From an uncultured Bacteroidia bacterium (GTDB taxonomy: Bacteria > Bacteroidota > Bacteroidia > Bacteroidales > F082): a DNA stretch of 64,000 nt. Positions within the stretch are counted from its first letter, which is position 1, and every line of letters begins with the position of its first letter. This document shows positions 9,211 to 17,216 of the stretch, one piece after another. Under the pieces are notes generated by a model. It searched no databases. It saw only the letters and a program-made list of their open reading frames with translations, and was not told the origin of the DNA. The stretch spans positions 156,314 through 220,313 of the forward strand of contig CADCIH010000009.1 of NCBI GenBank assembly GCA_902801465.1. The letters are read 5' to 3'. The position numbers and the translations under genes were made by a program.

Positions 9211-10686
9211 TCACCTGAAAAGTTTGATAATATCGTTGCCATTGGCAAAAATAACCAGTGCAAGAACCAGCGCCAGGCCGATGTATTCGGCAATCTCCAT
9301 GAACTTGTCGCTGGGCTTCCTCCGGGTGATGATCTCGTAGAGCAGGAACAGGATGTGTCCACCGTCGAGTGCCGGGATGGGCAGGATGTTCATCACCGCC
9401 AAGGCGATGGAGAGGAAGGCGGTGAGCCTCCAGAACATGCTCCACATCCAGGTGTCGGGGAAGATCTTCCCAATCGAGATGAAGCCTCCCACGCTTTCGT
9501 AAGCCTTGGTGCTGGGGTTGAAGATGAGCTTCAGCTGTTTCCAGTAGTCGGCAATCTCCGAGAAGGTCTTGGAGAACCCCCTCGGGATGGCCTGCCAGAA
9601 GGTGTATTCGTGGGTCTCCAGGGTGAAGAACTCACTCAAAGGTGCCAGATACACGCCGATGACGCCTTCTTCAGGTAGGTGCATGGCCAAAGTCAGCGTG
9701 TCGAAACCACGAACCACGTCGACATTGATATCTTGGTCGCGGAACTGCTTGATCTGTTTGACGAAATCCTGATAATAGGGGGTGGCAATGTCGTTTACAC
9801 CGATGATGTAGTCGCCCACCTGCATGCCTGCTTCCTTGGCCACCGACCCTTCACTGAAGTCGGACACCAGGAAAGGCACGCGGTAACTGATGAAATTGGC
9901 GTCTTGCTTGCTGAGCATCTTCGACGTGGCATCTTCGGGCAGGTGGATCACCTGCTTCTGTCCGTCGCGCTCCACCTCGATGGTCGTGGCGTCTTCCAAA
10001 ATCATCTCCATCTGGATACGATAGAAGTCCTCCACGGGCTCGCCATTGACGCTCAAAATTTTGTCGCCATCGCGGAAACCGAACTCGTAGGCAAGGCTAT
10101 CGACAGAGATGCCGTATTTGTTGACTTCGGAGGTGGGTAGGTATTGCTCTCCGTTGCTGGCAAGAAGGCCGATGTAAATTGTGATGGCCAACACCACGTT
10201 CATGAACACGCCAGCCACCATGATGATGAAGCGTTGCCAGGCGGGCTTTGAACGGAACTCCCAGTCCTTGGCGGGTTGCTTCATTTGTTCCTTATCCATC
10301 GACTCGTCGATCATGCCGGCAATCTTGTTGTAGCCGCCCAAGGGGAACCACCCGATGCCATATTCGGTGCTGTCGCTGGTGCGCCAGTCGTCTGGGGCGA
10401 GGGTGCTCAAATCGATGGGATCGTATTTCACCTGTTTCTTTCCGGCGGCGTCCCTGTATTCGGTAACGGTGTATTTCTCAGGGACATTCTTTGAGAAGAA
10501 CTTCCAGCGGAGCTTGCCGTTCACCCGCTTCACCCTCAAGAGGGAGAATCCCCAGTCGAAGAAAAGGTAAAACTTATCGACCCTGACCTTGAATGCTTTT
10601 GCAGCCATAAAATGCCCCAATTCATGCACGAAGATCAAAATGGACAGCGCCAAAAAAAACTGTATAATCTTAACTAACACAACCAT
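9211..10686 (-). CDS. rseP: RIP metalloprotease RseP (site-2 protease)
   Basis: An intramembrane zinc protease that cleaves membrane-bound anti-sigma factors or remnant signal peptides. The 491 residues contain the zinc motif HELGH at residues 21-25 in the first transmembrane helix. PDZ-type domains follow (FRDGDKILSVNGEPVEDFY and EGSVAKEAGMQVGDYIIGVN). The second active-site motif NILPIPALDGGHIL lies near residue 430 in the C-terminal membrane region. All expected catalytic residues (HExxH and LDGG) are present. The gene stands between the por operon and the M23 gene on the same strand, but the porP promoter separates it from the por genes. Confidence 0.95.
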   Translation of the reverse strand: MVVLVKIIQFFLALSILIFVHELGHFMAAKAFKVRVDKFYLFFDWGFSLLRVKRVNGKLRWKFFSKNVPEKYTVTEYRDAAGKKQVKYDPIDLSTLAPDDWRTSDSTEYGIGWFPLGGYNKIAGMIDESMDKEQMKQPAKDWEFRSKPAWQRFIIMVAGVFMNVVLAITIYIGLLASNGEQYLPTSEVNKYGISVDSLAYEFGFRDGDKILSVNGEPVEDFYRIQMEMILEDATTIEVERDGQKQVIHLPEDATSKMLSKQDANFISYRVPFLVSDFSEGSVAKEAGMQVGDYIIGVNDIATPYYQDFVKQIKQFRDQDINVDVVRGFDTLTLAMHLPEEGVIGVYLAPLSEFFTLETHEYTFWQAIPRGFSKTFSEIADYWKQLKLIFNPSTKAYESVGGFISIGKIFPDTWMWSMFWRLTAFLSIALAVMNILPIPALDGGHILFLLYEIITRRKPSDKFMEIAEYIGLALVLALVIFANGNDIIKLFR

Positions 10687-10687
10687 A

Positions 10688-10728
10688 AATTCTTAATTCT
10701 TAATTCTAAATTCTTAATTCTTAATTCC
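10688..10728. repeat. heptad array, AATTCTT flavour
   Basis: Six 7-bp units (AATTCTT, AATTCTA, AATTCCC variants) fill the gap between the M23 gene stop and the rseP start. The unit length is exactly seven. Confidence 0.8.
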
Positions 10729-10731
10729 CAT

Positions 10732-11631
10732 CTACTCTTCTCCTTTTTCAAAGTCAATATAGTCTGTTGGGTTCATCGGTGTTCCCTGACGCCAAAGTTC
10801 AAAATGCAGCAAGGGTTTGTTGGCAAGTTCTCCTGAGGCGCCCAGGATGGCGATGGCCTCGCCTGCTTTGACGAAGTCGCCTTCTTTTTTCAGCAGGGTG
10901 GCATTGTGTTTATAGTTGGAGAGGTAGTTGTTTTCGTGTTGGATGCCGATGGTGTAGCCGTAGTCGAGGGTCCAAGAGGCGTACACCACGGTGCCGTCGA
11001 GGGTGGCTTTGATGAGTTGGCTGCCTGTTGACACCACGTCCACGCCATAATGTCCCGATGACGGGTCGTAGGTCTCGACGACGGTTCCGACCAAAGGTGT
11101 GAAGAAGTTGGAGGTTTTTGGGTCGGTGGTCTGAGCCTCGGCGGGGTTTAGGCGGTAAAGGTTGGCTTCCTCGAACTCGGCTCGTAAGGCGGAGTCTTGT
11201 GGGGAATGCCGGAGCTCGATGGTGTCGGTGTTGATGCCGAGGAGGGGTGCGTAGATGTCGTGTTGGTCGAGGCTGTCATGGCTGAAGTCGTAGCCTTCGA
11301 TCACCAGCTTGAGGTTGTTGAAGTAAATGTCTTTTCGTTGCAGTTCCAATTCGATGGAGTCGGCTCTGCGGTTCAGTTCGTAAACCTGGCGTTCGATGGA
11401 AGATTGGGTTTGGTAGCCAGGTAGGTATTCCTTGATGGGGGTGGTCGTGATGACCACGGCGGTGATCACCATAAGGACGAGCACGATGGCGAGGGTAATG
11501 AGGCTTAATTTCAACAGGTTGACCTTGAAGTCAACAATTGGCTCCATGGTCTCGTCGTTCGATACCAAGAAAGCGTATTTCCTGTTGAGTTTCAGTTTCT
11601 TTTTCTCTTTCTTTTCTTCTTGCTCGGCCAT
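10732..11631 (-). CDS. membrane-anchored M23-family peptidase-like protein with an altered HxH motif
   Basis: A 299-residue envelope protein with a basic cytoplasmic N-terminus (MAEQEEKKEKKKLKLNRKYA), one transmembrane helix (about residues 42-64), a coiled-coil stretch and a C-terminal LytM/M23 domain. The first zinc motif is intact (GHYGVDV, HxxxD). The second motif, normally HLHFE, reads LLHFELW, so the first His, usually the catalytic one, is Leu. The protein may therefore be a non-catalytic activator or scaffold, as for EnvC/NlpD-like factors, but this is inference. The start is placed at the ATG at 11631, because a longer frame would run through the terminator at 11669-11698 and a promoter lies at 11650. 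Confidence 0.85.
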   Translation of the reverse strand: MAEQEEKKEKKKLKLNRKYAFLVSNDETMEPIVDFKVNLLKLSLITLAIVLVLMVITAVVITTTPIKEYLPGYQTQSSIERQVYELNRRADSIELELQRKDIYFNNLKLVIEGYDFSHDSLDQHDIYAPLLGINTDTIELRHSPQDSALRAEFEEANLYRLNPAEAQTTDPKTSNFFTPLVGTVVETYDPSSGHYGVDVVSTGSQLIKATLDGTVVYASWTLDYGYTIGIQHENNYLSNYKHNATLLKKEGDFVKAGEAIAILGASGELANKPLLHFELWRQGTPMNPTDYIDFEKGEE

Positions 11632-11649
11632 GATGGGGATTTTAACCTG

Positions 11650-11657
11650 CAAAGATA
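11650..11657 (-). promoter_or_regulatory. promoter -7 box of the M23 gene
   Basis: The minus strand reads TATCTTTG, 18 nt before the ATG at 11631. It supports the shorter start chosen for that gene. Confidence 0.65.
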
Positions 11658-11668
11658 CACTAAAAATA

Positions 11669-11698
11669 AAAATGCCAGCCCGTTCGGCTGGCATTTTT
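11669..11698 (-). terminator. intrinsic terminator of the T9SS cargo gene
   Basis: The 12-bp perfect stem AAAATGCCAGCC / GGCTGGCATTTT has a 5-nt loop. It lies 20 nt after the stop codon of the cargo gene at 11719, with a run of T on either strand. Confidence 0.85.
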
Positions 11699-11718
11699 GA
11701 TAACTATTCTTTTGACGG

Positions 11719-13260
11719 CTAGTGTTTCACCACTTTCTTGACACACAGTTTCCCTTCCTTGTCGGTAACGTTGATGAGATAGACACCTGCGGGATGTCCG
11801 CTGAGGTCGATGGCCGTTTGGTCGCCGTTGACTTGTAGCGATGTAACCTTTTGTCCCAGAATGTCAAAGACCTCGATTCGTTTGAGGTTCTCGCCCGTGA
11901 CGGTGAAGACGCCTGTGGATGGGTTGGGGGAGAGTACGATGGGATTATTAATCGTTTGATGTTCGTCCGTTTCGGCGACGTTGATCCCACAAAAAACTGG
12001 CAACTGTTGATTGTCGAAGCCTATGGCAACATCGCACCAATCCAACAGTTCAGGATTACTTAAGAGTTCAACCTTGAAATTGAGGGCTTCGAGCAAATCG
12101 TCGGTCGTGACGGTGCCGTTTTCAAGCTCAAAGCCGATGGAGTTGACCAGTTTCCAATGCCCGCGGCCTTCCTCGACAAACGGACTGGTGTTGTAAAAGC
12201 CGCCTCCTCCACCGGGTGAATCGTCTAGTTGCATATAGTAACCGGTAAATGATGGGTCATAATTGCGAATTCGGTTGTAATAGCAGTTATGCACCTCGCC
12301 CATGTTGTCTTTGGTGATGCCGTTTCGATGGCCTCCATTGCCTGAACAGCCGGGATAGTTCATCATCTCACCGATGAATACGTAGCAGTTTTCGATCAAG
12401 CCATGGTTATACTCACCGACAAACCCGTATAACTCTGAATAGGTGAATTCTATCTTTTCAATGATTGCGGCGCAGTTTTGGATGACAGGCAGCGTTTCGT
12501 CGCCATTGTATATACGGTTTTCGGCGACAAAAGCACCTGAGTTGTGGCCATTCAGGTTCTCCAGCATGGGACAATGGACCATGCTGTTCGTAATGGTGGA
12601 ACCGCTGTTTGAATAGACAAAGGGGACGTTGTAACCCCCGTGCATCTCGCATTCCACAAAACAACGGTCTATCAGGCTTTTTTCGACTTGGGTCGCAAGA
12701 AAACCCACGGGAATGTAATAACTGTCGAAATAATAAAAATAACCGTTGCGTATCACCACGTTGGAAAGCGTTGCCTCGAAAAGATATCCAAAAAAACCCA
12801 ACTTGTCGAACCCATCGCACCATGTCAATTGAACGCCGTCAATGGTATGCCCGTTCCCTTTGAACGTACCTTTGAACGAAGGAACATCGTTTTTACCGCT
12901 GATGGGAATCCACGTTGCCCTTGACATTGCGACGTCGTTTTCGAGACTAATGGTGCGGCCCTCAAAGTCGTCAACCTCCTGCCCGTGCAACCCGTTGCTA
13001 AGCACCGAAACCCAAGCCATCGCTTCCGCCGTGTAGATGTGAACGTCGCCGTTTTCATCCACCACATAGCCGTCGGGTTGTTCGGTGACAATGTCTGTCC
13101 ACAATTGTTCAGGAAGATCCCTGGCAACGCGGCTCACCACGGTAGTTGTTTCATAATACCAAATTGCCCCTGTTGGCGCAAATTGGCTGTTTTGTGCCCC
13201 GATTGTTCTAGTCAAAAAAAACAACATCAGGGAAAACGCTGTTTTTAATGCTGTTTTCAT
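11719..13260 (-). CDS. secreted protein with T9SS type A sorting domain
   Basis: A 513-residue exported protein. The start is the ATG at 13260 (MKTALKTAFSLMLFFLTRTI), which gives a clean signal peptide ending GAQ. The middle has GLUG/beta-helix-like strands such as ATWIPISGKNDVPSFKGTF and GNGHTIDGVQLTW, so it is probably a parallel beta-helix surface protein. The C-terminus has the Por secretion tail: VLSPNPSTGVFTVTGENLKR, then IEVFDILGQKV, PAGVYLINV and a basic end KKVVKH. It is probably exported through the T9SS encoded nearby. No enzymatic motif is recognised. Confidence 0.85.
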   Translation of the reverse strand: MKTALKTAFSLMLFFLTRTIGAQNSQFAPTGAIWYYETTTVVSRVARDLPEQLWTDIVTEQPDGYVVDENGDVHIYTAEAMAWVSVLSNGLHGQEVDDFEGRTISLENDVAMSRATWIPISGKNDVPSFKGTFKGNGHTIDGVQLTWCDGFDKLGFFGYLFEATLSNVVIRNGYFYYFDSYYIPVGFLATQVEKSLIDRCFVECEMHGGYNVPFVYSNSGSTITNSMVHCPMLENLNGHNSGAFVAENRIYNGDETLPVIQNCAAIIEKIEFTYSELYGFVGEYNHGLIENCYVFIGEMMNYPGCSGNGGHRNGITKDNMGEVHNCYYNRIRNYDPSFTGYYMQLDDSPGGGGGFYNTSPFVEEGRGHWKLVNSIGFELENGTVTTDDLLEALNFKVELLSNPELLDWCDVAIGFDNQQLPVFCGINVAETDEHQTINNPIVLSPNPSTGVFTVTGENLKRIEVFDILGQKVTSLQVNGDQTAIDLSGHPAGVYLINVTDKEGKLCVKKVVKH

Positions 13261-13305
13261 ATTTTTGTTTTTCTTAGATGCGGCAATTATAATCATTTTT
13301 TTTAA

Positions 13306-13333
13306 AAAAAGTCGGCCATACGACCGACTTTTT
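13306..13333 (-). terminator. second copy of the groEL terminator
   Basis: The stem AAAAAGTCGG / CCGACTTTTT with an 8-nt loop is identical to the hairpin behind groEL at 35357-35383. It stands here between two genes that are not groEL. Confidence 0.8.
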
Positions 13334-13352
13334 ACGTTTTCAACTTTCCGTT

Positions 13353-13413
13353 TACATCATCCCGTCCATTCCGCCGCCAACAAGATTGCTAGAATAGTGA
13401 TGTGTTTTTTCAT
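13353..13413 (-). pseudogene. hybrid remnant: signal-peptide start fused to the 3' end of groEL
   Basis: From the ATG at 13413 the frame reads MKKHITILAILLAAEWTG and stops at 13357. The first twelve residues are a signal-peptide beginning, close to the damaged one at 16643. The bases from 13353 to 13379 are identical to the last 27 bases of groEL (which encode GGGMDGMM plus stop), read here in another frame. An exported-protein gene has therefore been cut after its signal peptide and joined to a groEL 3' end. A heptad array and the groEL-type terminator follow. Confidence 0.7.
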
Positions 13414-13432
13414 GGTGCTGTTTTTTTAAGTC

Positions 13433-14773
13433 TTATTCGTCGCAGTTATCTCTGCACCCTTCGTTCAATATTTCCATGCTGCTTCCGAATGGACACAGGA
13501 ATTCTCCTTTTATTTCAACGGTTGGAGCGTTGAAGATGCAATGGTCGCCCACCGGTATGGTGAACGATCCCGTTGCGGGAGGAGCTACGGTGATTTTCTC
13601 GCTTGTGAGGTAATATGACAATGGAGTATTGCTGCTATCGTATGAAGTAAGTGTCAATTGGTCCTGGCAGGTACTGTTGGTGCAATGGAAGAAGTTCACC
13701 AAGGGGTCACCGATGATGGTGAGGCCAAAGAACCAACATAATTCCAGATCATGAGAATACTGTGTTTTCTTCCTCCACCAATCAACCAAGGCTTGGCCCA
13801 TGGTTTCTCCCCGTCCTAATGATTTATTAAAATTCGTAAAAGGATACATACTGCCAGCTTTTGTGCTGCCAACGACACATAAGCCCTTGGTATTGGGAGA
13901 GTATATGTAATCACCTGCTAAAAAGGCATTTGAATTAGATGCTGCAGTCCACCGACAAGCATAACAGCAGAATAAATTAAAACCCAGGGCTTGAATTTCG
14001 TGGTTAAATAACACATTTCCTAAAATAGACTCATTCTCCAATTTGCCAAACTTACAATGGTAATAATAATCAGAATGACTGGCTAGTTGAATAAATTCGT
14101 ATCTGTCATCACCTAATCGATTCAAATAATCCTCTTTTCCAAAAGAAGTAAGATTGTCGGAGTTAAAACTATCGTGATTGCCGTCTCCATAAAGAAACAC
14201 TATGCTATCATTAAAGTAACTATAGCTTTTCCAAGGGTTATTTGTATAGGCTAATCCATATTTCTTATCAACGTGCTGATATCCAATCCAATACTTATGA
14301 TTTTTATTCAAATACATTCGCACACCCTCAACTTCTCCAAGAAGATTCCCCATATTTGTTGTTGAGATTCTTCCAATAAAAATTTCAGGTTTCAAATCTC
14401 CTGAATACAAATTAAAGATATGATTGTTAGTTGTATCTGTCCAAACACCTGTTAAATCCATATAATACATGTCACACGGCCAATTTTTCAATGTAGTATC
14501 TGCCGCAAGATCATTAGCTTCATATTTAGCGGGAACAATATCACCAAAAAACACACAGCCATCTAATCCTGAATGATAACTAAGAATTAGATTCTTTATA
14601 TCCTGACATGTTTCTTCATTTACCCATTCCATAATCAAATTACACCCGTATACATAATGAATATCATAAGCATATCTATCAATTTCATAATTCAAAACAT
14701 CATATAACGTAGAGTCAACGATAATAAGTACCTTATGGAGCAGGTCTGCTTGGGTTGATTCTGGAATGTTCAT
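13433..14773 (-). CDS. gingipain-like (C25, clan CD) cysteine peptidase domain, separated from its signal peptide
   Basis: The 446 residues from the ATG at 14773 resemble the C25 peptidase fold of gingipain relatives. The core opens HKVLIIVDSTLYDVL and continues with GCVFFGDIVPAKYEA and a FIGRIST strand. The candidate catalytic His lies in IQLASHSDYYYHC and the candidate Cys in NLFCCYACRW, followed by WFFGLTIIGDPLVNFF. The product has no signal peptide of its own: that is encoded by the 63-residue frame just upstream, which ends TAATG on this start. The C-terminus lacks a clear T9SS tail. Either translation is coupled or a one-base change split one gene. The region is visibly A/T-richer than its neighbours. 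Confidence 0.65.
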   Translation of the reverse strand: MNIPESTQADLLHKVLIIVDSTLYDVLNYEIDRYAYDIHYVYGCNLIMEWVNEETCQDIKNLILSYHSGLDGCVFFGDIVPAKYEANDLAADTTLKNWPCDMYYMDLTGVWTDTTNNHIFNLYSGDLKPEIFIGRISTTNMGNLLGEVEGVRMYLNKNHKYWIGYQHVDKKYGLAYTNNPWKSYSYFNDSIVFLYGDGNHDSFNSDNLTSFGKEDYLNRLGDDRYEFIQLASHSDYYYHCKFGKLENESILGNVLFNHEIQALGFNLFCCYACRWTAASNSNAFLAGDYIYSPNTKGLCVVGSTKAGSMYPFTNFNKSLGRGETMGQALVDWWRKKTQYSHDLELCWFFGLTIIGDPLVNFFHCTNSTCQDQLTLTSYDSSNTPLSYYLTSEKITVAPPATGSFTIPVGDHCIFNAPTVEIKGEFLCPFGSSMEILNEGCRDNCDE

Positions 14774-14964
14774 TATTTGACCATGGTTGAACACCCCTCA
14801 GGTACATTTAGGTATCTCTCGTCGTCTATAGGTGTTGTTGCGTCTACATTGTTAAAAAGCCTCGTTAGGTTAACAATGTCTTCATCGTCAGTTTGGGCAA
14901 TGGTTTTACAACAGAATCCTTGTAATAACAAGGCGATTAATATGATTTTTTTGATTTTTTTCAT
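14773..14964 (-). CDS. signal-peptide-bearing small frame preceding the C25 peptidase
   Basis: A 63-residue frame with a clear signal peptide (MKKIKKIILIALLLQGFCCK, then TIAQ) and a short acidic mature part ending VPEGCSTMVK. Its stop TAA shares its last base with the ATG of the C25 frame. Its start overlaps the previous stop codon (ATGA). By position it looks like the missing N-terminus of the C25 peptidase. It could instead be a separate secreted pro-peptide. Confidence 0.55.
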   Translation of the reverse strand: MKKIKKIILIALLLQGFCCKTIAQTDDEDIVNLTRLFNNVDATTPIDDERYLNVPEGCSTMVK

Positions 14965-16610
14965 TTAATTATCTCCTTTTTTATTGTTTTATGGCCATCT
15001 TCGAAGAATACGCATAACAGCACTACGCCTTTAAAACCATGTAAATCAAGCGAAATTCGTTTCAAACCGTCATAGTCAAAGGGCAGTGCCTGTCCCAGGC
15101 AGTCATAAACCGATATGCTTTTTATCGGCTGCTTGGAAACTATTTCAACGATTCCGTTTGACGGGTTGGGAAATACCTGAACCTCAGGAGAATGCGATTC
15201 TTGAACACCCTCGAATTCCACCGAGGTAATGTCGATGACGTTTTTTAGGAAATATTGGTTGTGATACCATTTGGAAACCATGCCGGTAGCAAGGAAACTA
15301 TCGCCAACATGAATCGTGCGGTCGCCAACAGTGATATGGTCGGCGACGGAAGTCTCGTAGATATAGGGTTTCAAATAGTAAATCTCGTTGTCCTGAGTGC
15401 AGACCGCAAGCGTATTACCAAAATAAAACAGGTTCTCCTCGACGACCAATGTGCATTGAAGAGTTTCCTCGTGTTCCTCGAACTCCACCTGGGTGATATA
15501 GGCGCGATAGTACGGATTCAAATAGTTGTCGACGAACATGCTGCCATAAAAGGTCGCTATGACCTGCTGCATGGTCACTTGGACGGTGTCGTCCCCAACA
15601 ACATAGTAACCGAACTCGAACTGCCCGTTTGACCCATGCGGGTTTCTAAGATAGTAGTATTTGTTATCGTTGTTATCGCTATAAAATGCCATCGAAACCC
15701 CAGGCAAAGGCGGTCCAACATTGACATACGGCATGGGACCGTCGCCAACGCCTCCGACAACGACCTTTTCTGTGTTGGAATTTATCTTAATGGCCTCAAT
15801 GGCAGTAAAAGGATTCCCAAAAATATCATGGCAAACAAACTCAAATCCGAAAACCTCCACAGAGTCGCCTTCGTTGAAAACGGCATCGTTGATAAAAGTG
15901 CTTTGGAGGTTCCTTTTTTGCATTATGCAGCGGTGTTCCTCCCAGCCGTACAACGACAAGAACCGTGTTTCGCCAAAGGGCGACGAAAGGAACAGTTCGT
16001 TTTCCATGGTGAGGATGCCCGTCCTGCTCACATCCTCAACGTCGTACGGCAGGGCATCTGCCAGCTCTAAAACAATGAATGAATTGCCGTTATAGTCAGT
16101 CAAGGTGTTTTCTTTTCCAATAAAGAGATACCTTTTGTGCTGCACCAGCTGTCTTCCGTTTACAAAAAAGGGCTCTTCCGTTTGGAGCTCACCGTTGATG
16201 GTAAGATAATAACTGGACATGCCATTATAATGATAAAACCCGGCCGCCGTGATGGTATCGGGACCCGGATAGGGAATGGCGGCATAATCAAAGAAACCAA
16301 GGACTTGAAGACGATCTGAACCAAGATACTTGCTAATGTCAAAGACACGAAAAGCATCGGCGTTTTCATCCTCCATTTCCAATATGTTTCCCACTACTTC
16401 CATTTCAGAACCCACAGGGATGGTGTCGTAGTGAACAACCAGATCCTCCAGATAGGGATTGGGCCAGTAGCCATCCACCATCACATAATAGGTCTCACCT
16501 TCAGAGACAATGGCAAAGCGGCTGTCGCACACGTTCTGCTCAAAGTAGGGCGCGGCAACGCGGCTCACCACGCCGGTGATGGTGTCCTGGGCGAAACCCC
16601 GAACAAGCAC
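14961..16610 (-). CDS. T9SS type A sorting domain protein with a damaged start
   Basis: A 549-codon frame with a GTG at 16610 as its only in-frame start. The C-terminus is a T9SS sorting tail (VQVFPNPSNGIVEIVSKQPI, then SISVYDCLGQ and KTIKKEIIK). The body has repeated beta-sandwich-like segments and no recognised enzyme motif. Upstream in the same frame the bases encode NITILTFLLTVLVRGFAQD, a typical signal peptide, but the ATG at 16643-16645 is one base out of frame. One more A in its AAAA run would give MKNITILTFLLTV and restore export. As written, the protein lacks a complete signal peptide. It is coupled to the next frame by ATGA. Confidence 0.7.
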   Translation of the reverse strand: MLVRGFAQDTITGVVSRVAAPYFEQNVCDSRFAIVSEGETYYVMVDGYWPNPYLEDLVVHYDTIPVGSEMEVVGNILEMEDENADAFRVFDISKYLGSDRLQVLGFFDYAAIPYPGPDTITAAGFYHYNGMSSYYLTINGELQTEEPFFVNGRQLVQHKRYLFIGKENTLTDYNGNSFIVLELADALPYDVEDVSRTGILTMENELFLSSPFGETRFLSLYGWEEHRCIMQKRNLQSTFINDAVFNEGDSVEVFGFEFVCHDIFGNPFTAIEAIKINSNTEKVVVGGVGDGPMPYVNVGPPLPGVSMAFYSDNNDNKYYYLRNPHGSNGQFEFGYYVVGDDTVQVTMQQVIATFYGSMFVDNYLNPYYRAYITQVEFEEHEETLQCTLVVEENLFYFGNTLAVCTQDNEIYYLKPYIYETSVADHITVGDRTIHVGDSFLATGMVSKWYHNQYFLKNVIDITSVEFEGVQESHSPEVQVFPNPSNGIVEIVSKQPIKSISVYDCLGQALPFDYDGLKRISLDLHGFKGVVLLCVFFEDGHKTIKKEIIK

Positions 16611-16746
16611 CGTCAGCAGAAATGTTAGAATAGTGATATTTTCATCGGCAAAAACCGATATTTGAGTTTAATTTTAGTTTATTGTTATTGTTTATTTATT
16701 TAGAATATATATATAAATTACAATAAAATATATAAATATATTAAAA

Positions 16747-17208
16747 TAGTTGTCTGAAAATTTGGTCAAGTGGTTGACTTACCTTTTCCGCTTAGCAAAT
16801 TTACACAAATCTTTCAAACAATTCTTCATCGAGACCATGATTTGTTATCTTTCCATAACCGGACGCGTCAACTTCAGCCAGATGGCCAGGTTCGGCAAGT
16901 CGTGCGAGAGCCGCTTCCGCCAGAACTTCAAGAGAAAGTTCGACTGGGTGGCGTTCAACACCGGCCTGGCATCCCGTACCGAAGGACACCTCAGGGCGAT
17001 AGCTATCGACCCGTGCTACATCCCCAAGTCGGGGCTGACCCTCTCGGGCGAGGATGTCAAGCTCCTCATCCACAACACGGTAATGGTCAAACGAATATTA
17101 TCAACGTTCGGAAAAACACCGAACTTGAACTTAAATCAGGAAATTTTCAAAGAACTATTGTTTTATGGCGTAAAATCCGCCGCTTAATAATCAAAATTTT
17201 AACGAACT
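16747..17208 (+). mobile_element. internally deleted insertion-sequence remnant
   Basis: This stretch without an intact gene holds a shortened transposase frame bounded by imperfect terminal inverted repeats. The left end at 16747-16765 and the reverse complement of 17190-17208 share 13 of 19 bases (TAGTT, then AAA and TTTG). The DNA to the left (16650-16747) is very A/T-rich and holds no gene that I can see. No target-site duplication could be fixed by eye. Confidence 0.5.
16750..17187 (+). pseudogene. transposase with internal deletion
   Basis: A 145-codon frame opening with a TTG. The N-terminal part (FIETMICYLSITGRVNFSQM, then FRQNFKRKFDWVAFN and IAIDPCYIPKSG) matches the start of a Bacteroidota DDE transposase family of the IS4-like type. 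After IPKSG the catalytic middle is missing. The frame continues in phase to MVKRILSTFGKTPNLNLNQE and FKELLFYGVKSAA, which looks like the C-terminal end of such a transposase. The product cannot be active. It marks the downstream edge of the RHS island. Confidence 0.65.
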
Positions 17209-17216
17209 ATTGTCTT

